Source of the DNA: Prevotella sp.
GTDB lineage: Bacteria > Bacteroidota > Bacteroidia > Bacteroidales > Bacteroidaceae
Assembly: GCA_024682415.1 (NCBI GenBank)
Contig: JAIKZG010000007.1
Location: 1 to 36,450 of the forward strand
Direction of reading: 5' to 3'
Length of the DNA stretch: 36,450 nt
Shown here piece after piece: positions 24,476-33,176 of the stretch (position 1 is its first letter; each line of letters begins with the position of its first letter). Under the pieces are notes generated by a model. The model was not told where the DNA came from. It searched no databases and worked only from the letters and a program-made list of their open reading frames with translations. The translations under genes and the position numbers were made by a program.

Positions 24476-26492
24476 TTTTCTTCCTACAACGAAGAAGGAA
24501 TGTGAACTAAGAGGATGGGATGTCCTCGACGTAATTCTTTTCTCGGGTGACGCTTATGTTGATCACCCGTCATTTGGCGCTGCCGTAATCGGACGATCAT
24601 TGGAGGCGGCAGGTTATCGCGTGGCCATAGTGCCACAGCCTGACTGGCATGGCGATTTCCGTGATTTCAAAAAGCTTGGCAAGCCACGTCTTTTCTTTGG
24701 TATCGCGCCTGGATGTATGGACTCTATGGTAAACAAATACACCGCCAACCGCCGTCTGCGTTCCGAAGATGCTTATAGTCCCGACGGTCGCCACGACATG
24801 CGTCCTGAATACCCTACTATAGTATACACTCAAATTCTAAAGAAACTGTTTCCCGATGTACCTGTAGTCTTGGGCGGAATAGAGGCTTCTATGCGCCGAC
24901 TCACTCATTACGACTATTGGCAGGACAAGGTGAAGAAATGTATTCTCTGCGATTCAGGTGCCGACATGATACTCTATGGCATGGGCGCGAAATCTATTCT
25001 CGAGCTGTGCCAGCGTGTGTCAAATGGTGAGGATCTTACAAAAATCCACGACGTGAATCAAACTGTGTATCTCTGCAAGGAACAGGATATTCCGGGAGGA
25101 ATAAAAGACGACGACATTGTGCTTCACAGTCATGAGGAATGCCTGTGCAACAAGAAAGCGGAAGCGGAGAATTTCCGCCACATAGAGGAAGAATCTAATA
25201 AAATCCACGCCCAGAGAATATTGCAGGCAGTGGACAATGTGTATGCAGTGGTAAATCCGCCGTTCCCCACAATGACGACTGAGGAACTCGACGCTACCTT
25301 TGACTTGCCTTACACACGAGTGCCACATCCTAAATATCGTGGAAAGCGTATTCCTGCTTACGAGATGATAAAATTCTCGGTGAACATTCACCAGGGATGT
25401 TTCGGTGGCTGCGCCTTCTGCACCATTTCGGCTCATCAAGGAAAATTCGTGGTATGCAGAAGCAAGGAAAACATTCTTAAAGAGGTGAAGAAGGTGGTAA
25501 AGATGGAGGGATTCAAAGGCTATCTTTCCGATCTCGGCGGCCCTTCTGCCAACATGTATGGAATGCACGGCAAGAATCATAAGGCGTGCGAGCATTGCAA
25601 GCGTCCGTCGTGCATTAACCCTCAGGTTTGCCCTAACTTGGATACCGACCACAGCAAACTTCTTGAGATTTATCATGCCGTAGACGCTCTGCCAGAAATC
25701 AAGAAAAGTTTCATAGGCAGTGGCGTGCGTTACGACTTGCTGCTGCACAAGAGCAAAGATGAGCACACGAATGAAGTGGCTCGCCAATATACTCGTGAGC
25801 TTATCACGAAGCATGTGAGTGGTAGATTGAAAGTAGCTCCTGAGCACACTTCAGACGATGTGCTTAAGCTTATGCGCAAGCCATCGTTTAAACTGTTTGA
25901 GGAGTTTACACGCATCTTCGACAAGATAAACAAGGACGAGCACCTCAATCAGCAGCTCATTCCTTATTTCATCAGCAGCCATCCGGGATGCAAAGAGGAA
26001 AATATGGCAGAGCTTGCCGTGAAGACCAAAAGTTTGAACTTCCATCTTGAGCAGATTCAGGACTTCACCCCAACTCCAATGACGGTGAGCACCGAAACAT
26101 GGTACACCGGTTACGACCCTTACACTCTTGAACCTGTATTCTCGGCGAAGACTCCACGCGAGAAACTCGCTCAGCGTCAGTTTTTCTTCTGGTATAAACC
26201 GGAAGAACGTCGCAACATTGAATTTGAGCTTCGCAAGATCGGTCGTCCAGACCTTATAGAGCAGCTTTATCCTCAAGGCAGCAAGATGTCATCAGCAAGA
26301 GGAAAAGACGCTCGCTCAAGAAGGGGCGAAACACCGACGGGAAGAAAAGGAAGAAGAGGCGAAACCAAAGCTGAATATCCCTCTAAACACCGCAATGCGG
26401 ACAAGCAGGAAGCTCGTGGCACATATTCCCACAAGCAAAAGAGCAAAGGTAAGCCGTCGTTCAATCCTAACTTCAATCACAAAAGAAGATAA
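24462..26492 (+). CDS. YgiQ-family radical SAM protein
   Basis: The 676-residue product has the YgiQ start (LLTDFLPTTKKECELRGWDVLDVILFSGDAY...), an N-terminal cobalamin-binding-like domain in UPF0313 proteins, then the radical SAM cluster CX3CX2C at C313, C317 and C320 in HQGCFGGCAFCTIS. Downstream come the YgiQ blocks FKGYLSDLGGPSANMYGM and a Cys-rich CEHCKRPSCINPQVCP segment that may bind a second cluster. The C-terminal DUF3362-type region ends about residue 600. The last 70 residues are a low-complexity basic tail (SARGKDARSRRG...FNHKRR), which suggests nucleic acid or ribosome contact. The reaction catalysed by this family is not known to me. It ends the operon at a bidirectional terminator. 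Confidence 0.9.
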   Translation: MLLTDFLPTTKKECELRGWDVLDVILFSGDAYVDHPSFGAAVIGRSLEAAGYRVAIVPQPDWHGDFRDFKKLGKPRLFFGIAPGCMDSMVNKYTANRRLRSEDAYSPDGRHDMRPEYPTIVYTQILKKLFPDVPVVLGGIEASMRRLTHYDYWQDKVKKCILCDSGADMILYGMGAKSILELCQRVSNGEDLTKIHDVNQTVYLCKEQDIPGGIKDDDIVLHSHEECLCNKKAEAENFRHIEEESNKIHAQRILQAVDNVYAVVNPPFPTMTTEELDATFDLPYTRVPHPKYRGKRIPAYEMIKFSVNIHQGCFGGCAFCTISAHQGKFVVCRSKENILKEVKKVVKMEGFKGYLSDLGGPSANMYGMHGKNHKACEHCKRPSCINPQVCPNLDTDHSKLLEIYHAVDALPEIKKSFIGSGVRYDLLLHKSKDEHTNEVARQYTRELITKHVSGRLKVAPEHTSDDVLKLMRKPSFKLFEEFTRIFDKINKDEHLNQQLIPYFISSHPGCKEENMAELAVKTKSLNFHLEQIQDFTPTPMTVSTETWYTGYDPYTLEPVFSAKTPREKLAQRQFFFWYKPEERRNIEFELRKIGRPDLIEQLYPQGSKMSSARGKDARSRRGETPTGRKGRRGETKAEYPSKHRNADKQEARGTYSHKQKSKGKPSFNPNFNHKRR

Positions 26493-26518
26493 CCAAGCAG
26501 TTTAATCAGCTTAAAATA

Positions 26519-26559
26519 AAAAGACGTGCCATCATAACAAATATGACGACACGTCTTTT
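26519..26559. terminator. Bidirectional intrinsic terminator between ygiQ and the ATP-grasp gene
   Basis: AAAAGACGTG (26519-26528) and CACGTCTTTT (26550-26559) form a perfect 10-bp stem, with an inner TCAT/ATGA pair in the loop. It has T-rich continuation on both strands (TTTTCTTTTATT on plus, TTTTTATTTT on minus), so it can end both converging transcripts. Confidence 0.82.
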
Positions 26560-26583
26560 CTTTTATTCTAATAATTTAATATG

Positions 26584-27693
26584 TTACACCAAACTTGTGT
26601 TAAGCAAATCATCCATTAAAGGCACAACCTTGAATTTAAACTTGCCTTGAAAACCTATCTGCATTAATTTGCGTGGTTCAAGAAGCGACGGCGATATTGC
26701 CAACGCCACATGCCCCATCGTGCGACGCAAATTCATCTCAACGCAAGGATGTATCAAGAAATGGTCAGCACCCGATTCAGCGACAACCATCATATCCACT
26801 CCGAAAGGCCCTACATAAACCGATTTAAATACATTCTTCAAAGCAGCGATTATTGTATTGCGGATAACGTTCAAAACCTTTACATCAACATATTTTGCCA
26901 GTTCCTTCACCTTTATCTCCTCTGCTGCAAGCAAATTACCTGTATATGCTCCACGAGAAGTATCAAAAAGAGAAAGACCGCAATAATCTATCGAGCCGTC
27001 CTCATTGGCATAAAACTCCATTCCGAAATCTCTCACCTTATTATAATAAGGCTCTACCATGATATAGCCTTGATTACGCGAAACATTTTGAGCCCACTTT
27101 CGGAAAGAATCATCTTCCAACGTTTCATCATTCACGTATTTCACTCCCCTGCCTGAACTGCTCCAAGGAGATTTCAATACCCATTTTCCGCCTTTAAGGC
27201 TATTAAAGAATCTGTCGTCAAGCGTGCCTGAATGTATGGCGCACTCGCCTATAAACTGTTCGCCTAAGTTTCTAAAAGCCGGCAGAACATGAGTCGCCGC
27301 AAACGCTCTGCTGCTATAATCCCTTATCATCATAAGCTGGTCGGCAGAAGGCAAGACTGTTGCCATCTTCGCATTCTTACGAAGAAGCCACGCACGCAGA
27401 TTTTTGTCCCATCCCCATGGCGCAACCTTTACGGAAGCTTCGCTGAAATCAATTTTAGCGAGGTCGTCAGGCGTGATAAACACCACATCCTTGGCATATT
27501 GCTTAAGATGACGCACAGACTCCAACGCAGCGTCTACATCATCTACGAGCACCATATCTCCATGTTCCGCCCAAAGAGCAGGAATGAAAGACAAATCAGA
27601 TTTTAACTGCCTTGCCGCATGAGAAGGAATGTATCCCTCCTTGTTCGCAGCCAGTGCCATATCATGTTCGGGATTAAAAATATGTATCGTCAT
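26584..27693 (-). CDS. ATP-grasp-like protein of unknown substrate
   Basis: The 369-residue cytoplasmic protein shows an ATP-grasp layout. The N-terminal part begins IHIFNPEHDMALAAN, with APWGWDKNLR at 91-100. The nucleotide-binding strands include WVLKSPWSSSGRGV (171-184), where K174 and the Ser/Gly loop would grip phosphates, and VEPYYNKVRDFGMEF (213-227). The metal-binding end has D300 in GPFGVDMMVV and E319/N321/R323 in HPCVEMNLRRTMGH. Ligases of this fold join a carboxylate to an amine or thiol using ATP; the substrate cannot be told. I believe similar proteins are widespread in Bacteroidales as hypotheticals. It lies 29 nt beyond the tRNA-Arg terminator. Confidence 0.72.
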   Translation of the reverse strand: MTIHIFNPEHDMALAANKEGYIPSHAARQLKSDLSFIPALWAEHGDMVLVDDVDAALESVRHLKQYAKDVVFITPDDLAKIDFSEASVKVAPWGWDKNLRAWLLRKNAKMATVLPSADQLMMIRDYSSRAFAATHVLPAFRNLGEQFIGECAIHSGTLDDRFFNSLKGGKWVLKSPWSSSGRGVKYVNDETLEDDSFRKWAQNVSRNQGYIMVEPYYNKVRDFGMEFYANEDGSIDYCGLSLFDTSRGAYTGNLLAAEEIKVKELAKYVDVKVLNVIRNTIIAALKNVFKSVYVGPFGVDMMVVAESGADHFLIHPCVEMNLRRTMGHVALAISPSLLEPRKLMQIGFQGKFKFKVVPLMDDLLNTSLV

Positions 27694-27721
27694 TATGGAA
27701 TTCCTTTATGTATATAGAAAC

Positions 27722-27750
27722 AAAAAAGCCACAAGAAAATTTCTTGCAGC
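27722..27750 (-). terminator. Intrinsic terminator of tRNA-Arg
   Basis: On the minus strand GCTGCAAGAA, a 3-nt loop and TTCTTGTGGC form a 10-bp stem with two G-U pairs, followed by TTTTTT (27727-27722). It lies 15 nt after the tRNA 3' end. Confidence 0.82.
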
Positions 27751-27765
27751 TATCTTTACATTTTG

Positions 27766-27839
27766 TGACTCCGAAGGGATTCAAACCCATAACCTTCTGA
27801 TCCGTAGTCAGATGCTCTATTCAGTTGAGCTACGGAGCC
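27766..27839 (-). tRNA. tRNA-Arg(ACG)
   Basis: The 74-nt minus-strand sequence folds as a cloverleaf: acceptor arms GGCTCCG and CGGAGTC (one G-U pair), D arm AGCTC...GAGC, anticodon stem TCTGA/TCAGA with loop CTACGGA giving anticodon ACG, and T arm with loop GTTTGAATC. The discriminator is A. The next bases are CAAAA, so CCA is not encoded and must be added after transcription. ACG (read as ICG after deamination) decodes CGU, CGC and CGA. Confidence 0.95.
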
Positions 27840-27877
27840 ATTCGCTTTTGTAAGGCGTTGTTCCTTATTTGCGAGTG

Positions 27878-27909
27878 CAAAGGTATCGCTTTTTTGACTA
27901 ACTGCCAAA
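27878..27909 (-). promoter_or_regulatory. Promoter of tRNA-Arg
   Basis: TTTG (27909-27906), a 20-bp spacer and TACCTTTG (27885-27878) fit the Bacteroidetes consensus, 38 bp upstream of the tRNA 5' end. The further 140 bp up to the nifJ terminator are AT-rich and show no gene or other signal. Confidence 0.8.
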
Positions 27910-28046
27910 CTTTTCTACAATTATTTTCCAATTTTCTTCAAAAAAGTGTCGTTTATAATATTATCAGCATAAATATGCTGAGCGAAATGTATTTCTCTAC
28001 CACTCACAATACCTATAGCTTGCAAATTCACAATTGCAAAGAGAAT

Positions 28047-28082
28047 AAAAAAGAGAGGAACCACAATGATGTGATTCCTCTC
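28047..28082 (-). terminator. Intrinsic terminator of pyruvate:ferredoxin oxidoreductase
   Basis: On the minus strand GAGAGGAATCAC, loop ATCATT and GTGGTTCCTCTC form a 12-bp stem with one G-U pair, followed by TTTTTT. It begins 57 nt after the stop codon. Confidence 0.88.
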
Positions 28083-28138
28083 ATATATATGAAGTCTTAA
28101 ATAACTTCTTTCAGAGATTCTAATTCTTAAAACCAGAA

Positions 28139-31100
28139 TTATTCAGCCTCTTCGCTCCAGTCTTCCTGACTCTTGCGAACATAGCTACGATAACGGCGCT
28201 GTGCAGCCTTCTCAGTTGCTACGTACAATTCCTCTGCCTCTTCTGGCTGAGCCTTCTTCAAAGATGCGAAACGTACCTCACCGAGCAAGTAGTTGCGGAA
28301 GTCAGCCCAGTTAGGTTCCTTGCTGTCGAGCTGGAATGGGTTCTTGCCTTCCTTAGCAAGCTCTGGGTTGAAACGCCACAAGTGCCAGTATCCGCACTCT
28401 ACAGCCAAAGCTTCCTCGTGCTGTGAGCGGTTCATGCTACGCTTCTTGCCGTCAGCTTCCTTACCCTTGATACCGTGGTTGATACATGGAGCATAAGCGA
28501 TAACCAAAGATGGTCCGTGATATGCTTCTGCCTCGCGGATAGCCTTCAATGTCTGAGCATTGTCAGCACCCATAGCTACCTGAGCTACATAGATGTAGCC
28601 GTAAGTAGTCTGCATCAAACCGAGATCCTTCTTGCTTACGCGCTTTCCGCTTGCAGCGAACTGAGCGATAGCACCGATAGGAGTAGACTTAGATGACTGA
28701 CCACCTGTGTTAGAGTAAACCTCAGTATCAAGTACCAAGATGTTGATATCCTCACCAGAAGCGAGAACGTGGTCGAGACCGCCATAACCGATATCGTAAG
28801 AAGCACCGTCACCACCGATGATCCACTGGCTGCGCTTTACGAGGTAGTGATCCAATGTCTGCAATTCCTTGCAAACTGGGCAACCCTTAGCTGCGCTCTC
28901 AGCGATCAATGGCTTCAACTTAGCAGCTGCTGCCTTAGAAGCTTCAGCGTCGTTCTGACCTTCGATCCATTCCTTAGCTGCTTCCTTGTAAGCCTCGCTT
29001 GTCTTGTCGCTCTCAATCATCTCGTTGAGCAACTTAGTGATACGAGTCTTCATCTTCTTGTTACCAAGTGCCATACCAAGACCGAATTCGCAGAAGTCCT
29101 CAAACAATGAGTTGTCGAATGCAGGGCCCTGACCCTTAGCGTTTGTTGTGTATGGAGTAGCAGGAATTGATGCAGAATAGATAGAAGAGCAACCTGTTGC
29201 GTTGGCAATCATCTGACGGTCACCGAAGAGCTGAGAAATCAACTTAACATAAGGAGTCTCACCGCAACCAGAGCAAGCACCAGAGAATTCAAACAATGGC
29301 TGAGCGAACTGTGAGTTCTTAGGGCTCTGCTTGATGTCTACGAGATCCTGCTTAGAAGCAACCTCGTGAACGAGATATTCCCAGTTAGCAGCTTCCTTAA
29401 CCATGTCAGGAGCGTCTACGTTGAATGGAACCATCTTCAATGCCTTCTCACCCTTCTTACCTGGGCAGACATCAGCACAGTTACCACAACCAAGACAGTC
29501 GAGAACTGAAGTCTCAATGCGGAAGCGCATACCCTTCAATGCCTTAGGAGCAAGGATATCGATTGTCTCACCGTCGAATCCGGCAGCTTCCTTCTCATCG
29601 AGAACGAATGGACGGATAGCAGCGTGAGGACAAACGAACGCACACTTGTTACACTGGATACAGTTTTCAGAGTTCCATACTGGAACGAATGTCTCAACAC
29701 CACGCTTCTCGAACGCAGCTGTACCATTCTGCCATGTACCGTCTACAGTGTTGTGCTTTACGAAGTCAGAAACCTTCAACAAGTCACCGCTCTGAGCGTT
29801 GATAGGACGAACAAGCTCCTTAACGAATGCAGGTGCGTTGTCTTCCTTAACAGCGTCGTCAGCCAAGTTAGCCCAAGCTGGGTCTACTGTGAGTTCCTTG
29901 TATTCGTCACCACGATCAACGGCAGCATAGTTCATATTAACGACATCCTCACCCTTCTTGCCATAAGACTTAACGATGAATGCCTTCATCTGCTCTACAG
30001 CCAAATCCTCAGGGATAACCTTTGTAATACGGAAGAATGCGCTCTGGAGGATAGTGTTGGTGCGGTTGCCCAAACCAATCTCCTGACCTATCTTACCAGC
30101 GTTGATGTAGTAAACCTTGATGTTGTGCTTAGCCCAGTATGCCTTAACCTTGTTAGGGATAAAGTTGATAAGCTCCTCACCATCGAAAATGGTGTTCAAC
30201 AAGAATGTACCGTTGTCGCGAAGACCACGAGTAACATCATACATGTGGAGATAAGCCTGTACGTGGCAAGCTACGAAGTTAGGAGTATTTACGAGATAAG
30301 CAGAGTGGATAGGCTCGTCACCGAAACGAAGGTGAGAACATGTGAAACCACCTGACTTCTTAGAGTCGTAAGAGAAGTAAGCCTGGCAGTACTTGTTGGT
30401 GTTGTTACCAATAATCTGTACTGAGTTCTTGTTAGCACCTACGGTACCGTCAGAACCGAGACCGAAGAACTTAGCTTCGAAGAGGCTGTCGCCACCCATT
30501 GGGATTTCTTCCTCCTCTGGGAGTGATGTGAATGTTACATCATCAACGATACCTACTGTGAAGTGGTTCTTTGGCTCATTGAGCTCAAGGTTCTTGAATA
30601 CAGCAACAATCTTAGCTGGAGTTGTATCGTTAGAACCGAGACCATAACGTCCACCAACGATAAGAGGCTTACGAGGATCGTCGTAGAGAGCGCTCTTAAC
30701 ATCGAGATACAATGGCTCGCCCTCTGCGCCTGGCTCCTTAGTACGGTCAAGAACAGCGATGCGCTTAACTGTCTCAGGAAGAGCCTTGCGGATAGCCTCT
30801 ACAGAGAATGGACGATAGAGGTGAACAGCTACCATACCTACCTTCTTGCCCTGCTTTACGAGGAAGTCGATAGCCTCGCGAGCTGGCTCAGTAGCAGAAC
30901 CCATCAATACGATTACGTTCTCAGCGTCGGTTGCGCCATAGTAGTTGAACAAGTGATACTCACGGCCTGTGATCTTAGAAACCTCAGCGAGGTGCTTTTC
31001 TACGATAGCAGGAATGCGATCATAGTATGCGTTGCAAGCCTCACGGTGTGTGAAGAATGTTTCTGGGTTCTCAGCAGTACCACGAGTTACAGGACGCTCT

Positions 31101-31735
31101 GGAGAGAGAGCACGGTCGCGGAAGTTCTTGATCCATTCTGGATTAACCAATGGACGGATATCTTCCATATCCATTTCCTCTACCTTGTGATATTCGTGAG
31201 AAGTACGGAAGCCATCAAAGAAGTTGATGAATGGTACAGAGCTCTCGAGTGTTGAAAGATAAGGAACAGCAGAGAGATCCATAACTTCCTGTACAGAACC
31301 AGAGCAGAACATTGCGAAGCCTGTCTGACGGCAAGCCATAACATCCTGGTGGTCACCGAAGATACAGAGTGAGTGAGATGCAAGTGTACGAGCTGAAACG
31401 TTGAATACGCAAGGCAACAGCTCACCGGCAATCTTATACATGTTAGGGATCATCAGGAGAAGACCCTGAGATGCAGTGTAGGTAGATGTCAAAGCACCTG
31501 CCTGGAGAGATCCGTGAACGGCACCTGCTGCGCCACCCTCAGATTCCATTTCCTGAACGCTTACGGTCTGTCCGAAAAGGTTCTTACGACCCTTGGCAGC
31601 CCATTCGTCTACATGCTCCGCCATTGGAGATGACGGTGTGATAGGATAGATAGCGGCAACCTCAGTGAACATATAGCTCACGTGAGCGGCAGCTGTGTTA
31701 CCATCACAAGTGATAAACTTTTTTTCTTTAGACAT
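28139..31735 (-). CDS. nifJ: Pyruvate:ferredoxin (flavodoxin) oxidoreductase, single-chain
   Basis: This enzyme oxidises pyruvate to acetyl-CoA and CO2 and reduces ferredoxin or flavodoxin, the central step of anaerobic pyruvate use. The 1198-residue chain contains all domains in order: domain I (DGNTAAAHVSYMFTEVAAIYPITPSSP), the II/III region with YGLGSNDTTPA, and the domain with two 4Fe-4S clusters (CIQCNKCAFVCP near residue 692, CLGCGNCADVCP near 746). The TPP domain follows, with a proximal-cluster CSGCGE near 820 and the GDGASYDIGYGG loop near 970. All cluster cysteines are present. Codon use is strongly biased, as for an abundant protein, which also leaves long antisense frames open. 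It lies 54 nt downstream of the ATPase gene; no consensus promoter was found in that gap. Confidence 0.97.
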   Translation of the reverse strand: MSKEKKFITCDGNTAAAHVSYMFTEVAAIYPITPSSPMAEHVDEWAAKGRKNLFGQTVSVQEMESEGGAAGAVHGSLQAGALTSTYTASQGLLLMIPNMYKIAGELLPCVFNVSARTLASHSLCIFGDHQDVMACRQTGFAMFCSGSVQEVMDLSAVPYLSTLESSVPFINFFDGFRTSHEYHKVEEMDMEDIRPLVNPEWIKNFRDRALSPERPVTRGTAENPETFFTHREACNAYYDRIPAIVEKHLAEVSKITGREYHLFNYYGATDAENVIVLMGSATEPAREAIDFLVKQGKKVGMVAVHLYRPFSVEAIRKALPETVKRIAVLDRTKEPGAEGEPLYLDVKSALYDDPRKPLIVGGRYGLGSNDTTPAKIVAVFKNLELNEPKNHFTVGIVDDVTFTSLPEEEEIPMGGDSLFEAKFFGLGSDGTVGANKNSVQIIGNNTNKYCQAYFSYDSKKSGGFTCSHLRFGDEPIHSAYLVNTPNFVACHVQAYLHMYDVTRGLRDNGTFLLNTIFDGEELINFIPNKVKAYWAKHNIKVYYINAGKIGQEIGLGNRTNTILQSAFFRITKVIPEDLAVEQMKAFIVKSYGKKGEDVVNMNYAAVDRGDEYKELTVDPAWANLADDAVKEDNAPAFVKELVRPINAQSGDLLKVSDFVKHNTVDGTWQNGTAAFEKRGVETFVPVWNSENCIQCNKCAFVCPHAAIRPFVLDEKEAAGFDGETIDILAPKALKGMRFRIETSVLDCLGCGNCADVCPGKKGEKALKMVPFNVDAPDMVKEAANWEYLVHEVASKQDLVDIKQSPKNSQFAQPLFEFSGACSGCGETPYVKLISQLFGDRQMIANATGCSSIYSASIPATPYTTNAKGQGPAFDNSLFEDFCEFGLGMALGNKKMKTRITKLLNEMIESDKTSEAYKEAAKEWIEGQNDAEASKAAAAKLKPLIAESAAKGCPVCKELQTLDHYLVKRSQWIIGGDGASYDIGYGGLDHVLASGEDINILVLDTEVYSNTGGQSSKSTPIGAIAQFAASGKRVSKKDLGLMQTTYGYIYVAQVAMGADNAQTLKAIREAEAYHGPSLVIAYAPCINHGIKGKEADGKKRSMNRSQHEEALAVECGYWHLWRFNPELAKEGKNPFQLDSKEPNWADFRNYLLGEVRFASLKKAQPEEAEELYVATEKAAQRRYRSYVRKSQEDWSEEAE

Positions 31736-31789
31736 TGTTCTTTAGAATTTGTAAGTCTGTGTGTAAGTTTTTTGATAAAAATTTCAATT

Positions 31790-33016
31790 TTAATATAAGA
31801 AACCGAAGAGCCACAAAGGAATTCGGTTTTCCTTGCCTATTTCAGTGTTATAGCGAGCATATATTGTGCTGTCGAAGTCCATATTGTAGCGAGCATAGAG
31901 CGTGTCGCTGTTGTAGCGTATCTTATGCTGGCTCTTAGCGTCAATTATACGAAACTTCTTTTTCTCGTCTATAATATAGCAAGGTTCTTTTCCACGCTGA
32001 TTCACCCTATGGTCTCTTTTAAGCTGATTCACGAAGAATGTTTCCATCACATCCTGCCTGTCGCATTGTATAGGATAAATCGCATACATCAGATTTGGAT
32101 TATGCATCATTATCTTCGATGGCTTCTTCGGGAAGCTCTCTCCCACCGGATAAATCATGTTTATCAGTCGCGCGTCGGCCAGATATTTTATGTAATTCAT
32201 TATGGTGGCGCGGCTTGTCTGTATCTCTTCTGCCAAGTTGCTTACGTTAGGCGCGCCTGGGCCGTCAACGGCAAGCAGATAGAATAATTTCTTTATCTTG
32301 GTAAGATATTTTAATTCGATTTGTTTTACCAGAAGAATATCCACCTCGGTCATCATGTTCATGGTCTTGAGCAGATTTTCCGAGTAATTGCGGTGCTCAA
32401 GGAAGAACGGATAAAATCCGTGGTGAAGATAATCCTGAAAATATTGCGCCGGGCTCACCTGTGGCAATATCTGCCTTACGATGTGCTCGTGGTCGGCAAT
32501 TATCTCGTCGAGGGTGTATGGTCTGAAATTGTTGCCCGTCTCCAGATTGAGAAACTCACGGAAAGAGAAGCCACGCAGATTATAGCTCTTCACAATTCCG
32601 TTAAGCTCAGGATTGGCTTCCTTCAGTCGCATCACGCTTGAACCCGTGAATATCACCTTCAGCTGAGGGTATTGCTCATAACATTGGCGCAGCTCCCTGC
32701 TCCAGTTAGGCTGTTTAAACACCTGGTCGATGAGCAGCACTCGTCCGCCGTTTTTAATAAATTCTCCCGCGAACTCAGCAATCCCCATATTTTGGAAATA
32801 GAAATTATTGGTGTTGATATATAGACATCGTCTGTCGCCAACGCCAAATTTTTCCTTAGCATACTGCAAAAGGAATGTAGTCTTTCCGATACCTCTCGAC
32901 CCCTTTATTCCAATCATGCGGTCATCCCAGTTTATCTCGTCCATCAGCAGACGTCTTACTGGTGCTTTCACATGCTCTATCAGATAATCATGGGTGCGAT
33001 AGAATGCTTCCTCCAT
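31790..33016 (-). CDS. AAA ATPase with substituted Walker B glutamate (ATP-binding/DUF4143-like family)
   Basis: A 408-residue P-loop protein of the large, poorly understood ATPase family common in Bacteroidetes (AAA_14 plus DUF4143-like C-terminus). Walker A is GSRGIGKTT at 39-47. Walker B reads VLLIDQVF at 93-100: the usual catalytic Glu after Asp is Gln (codon CAG). The sensor segment VIFTGSSVMRL is intact. A winged-helix-like region follows (NLAEEIQTSRATIMNYIKYLADARLI), then a C-terminal domain with IIDEKKKFRIIDAKSQ and the family-typical ending IPLWLFGFLY. Just before that end, YARYN-type words repeat (SDTLYARYN, DSTIYARYN). Function is unknown. It has its own promoter. Confidence 0.82.
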   Translation of the reverse strand: MEEAFYRTHDYLIEHVKAPVRRLLMDEINWDDRMIGIKGSRGIGKTTFLLQYAKEKFGVGDRRCLYINTNNFYFQNMGIAEFAGEFIKNGGRVLLIDQVFKQPNWSRELRQCYEQYPQLKVIFTGSSVMRLKEANPELNGIVKSYNLRGFSFREFLNLETGNNFRPYTLDEIIADHEHIVRQILPQVSPAQYFQDYLHHGFYPFFLEHRNYSENLLKTMNMMTEVDILLVKQIELKYLTKIKKLFYLLAVDGPGAPNVSNLAEEIQTSRATIMNYIKYLADARLINMIYPVGESFPKKPSKIMMHNPNLMYAIYPIQCDRQDVMETFFVNQLKRDHRVNQRGKEPCYIIDEKKKFRIIDAKSQHKIRYNSDTLYARYNMDFDSTIYARYNTEIGKENRIPLWLFGFLY

Positions 33017-33072
33017 AGTTGGATTCTGTTATTTTTTAAGAGATTTTTATCTGCGATTTTGTATAATTGCTG

Positions 33073-33103
33073 CAAAGATACTATTAATTTTGAAAATTGC
33101 AAA
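33073..33103 (-). promoter_or_regulatory. Promoter of the AAA ATPase gene
   Basis: TTTG (33103-33100), a 19-bp spacer and TATCTTTG (33080-33073) match the Bacteroidetes consensus exactly on the minus strand, about 57 bp upstream of the ATG. Confidence 0.82.
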
Positions 33104-33145
33104 GTGTACTTGGCAAAATATATCCAAAAAAAATTGTATTGAGCC

Positions 33146-33176
33146 AAATAAAAAATCATGCAAGCATTTTTTATTT
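33146..33176. terminator. AT-rich stem-loop at the pectinesterase stop codon
   Basis: AAATAAAAAAT (33146-33156) and ATTTTTTATTT (33166-33176) are exact 11-bp reverse complements around a 9-nt loop. The element overlaps the pectinesterase stop codon. On the minus strand the 3' arm is itself T-rich, so it may act as a weak terminator. Confidence 0.55.

Noticed and set aside
28293..31431. Long frames antisense to the pyruvate:ferredoxin oxidoreductase gene (up to 243 codons)
   Set aside because: Shadow frames caused by strong codon bias of an abundant protein; no family resemblance.
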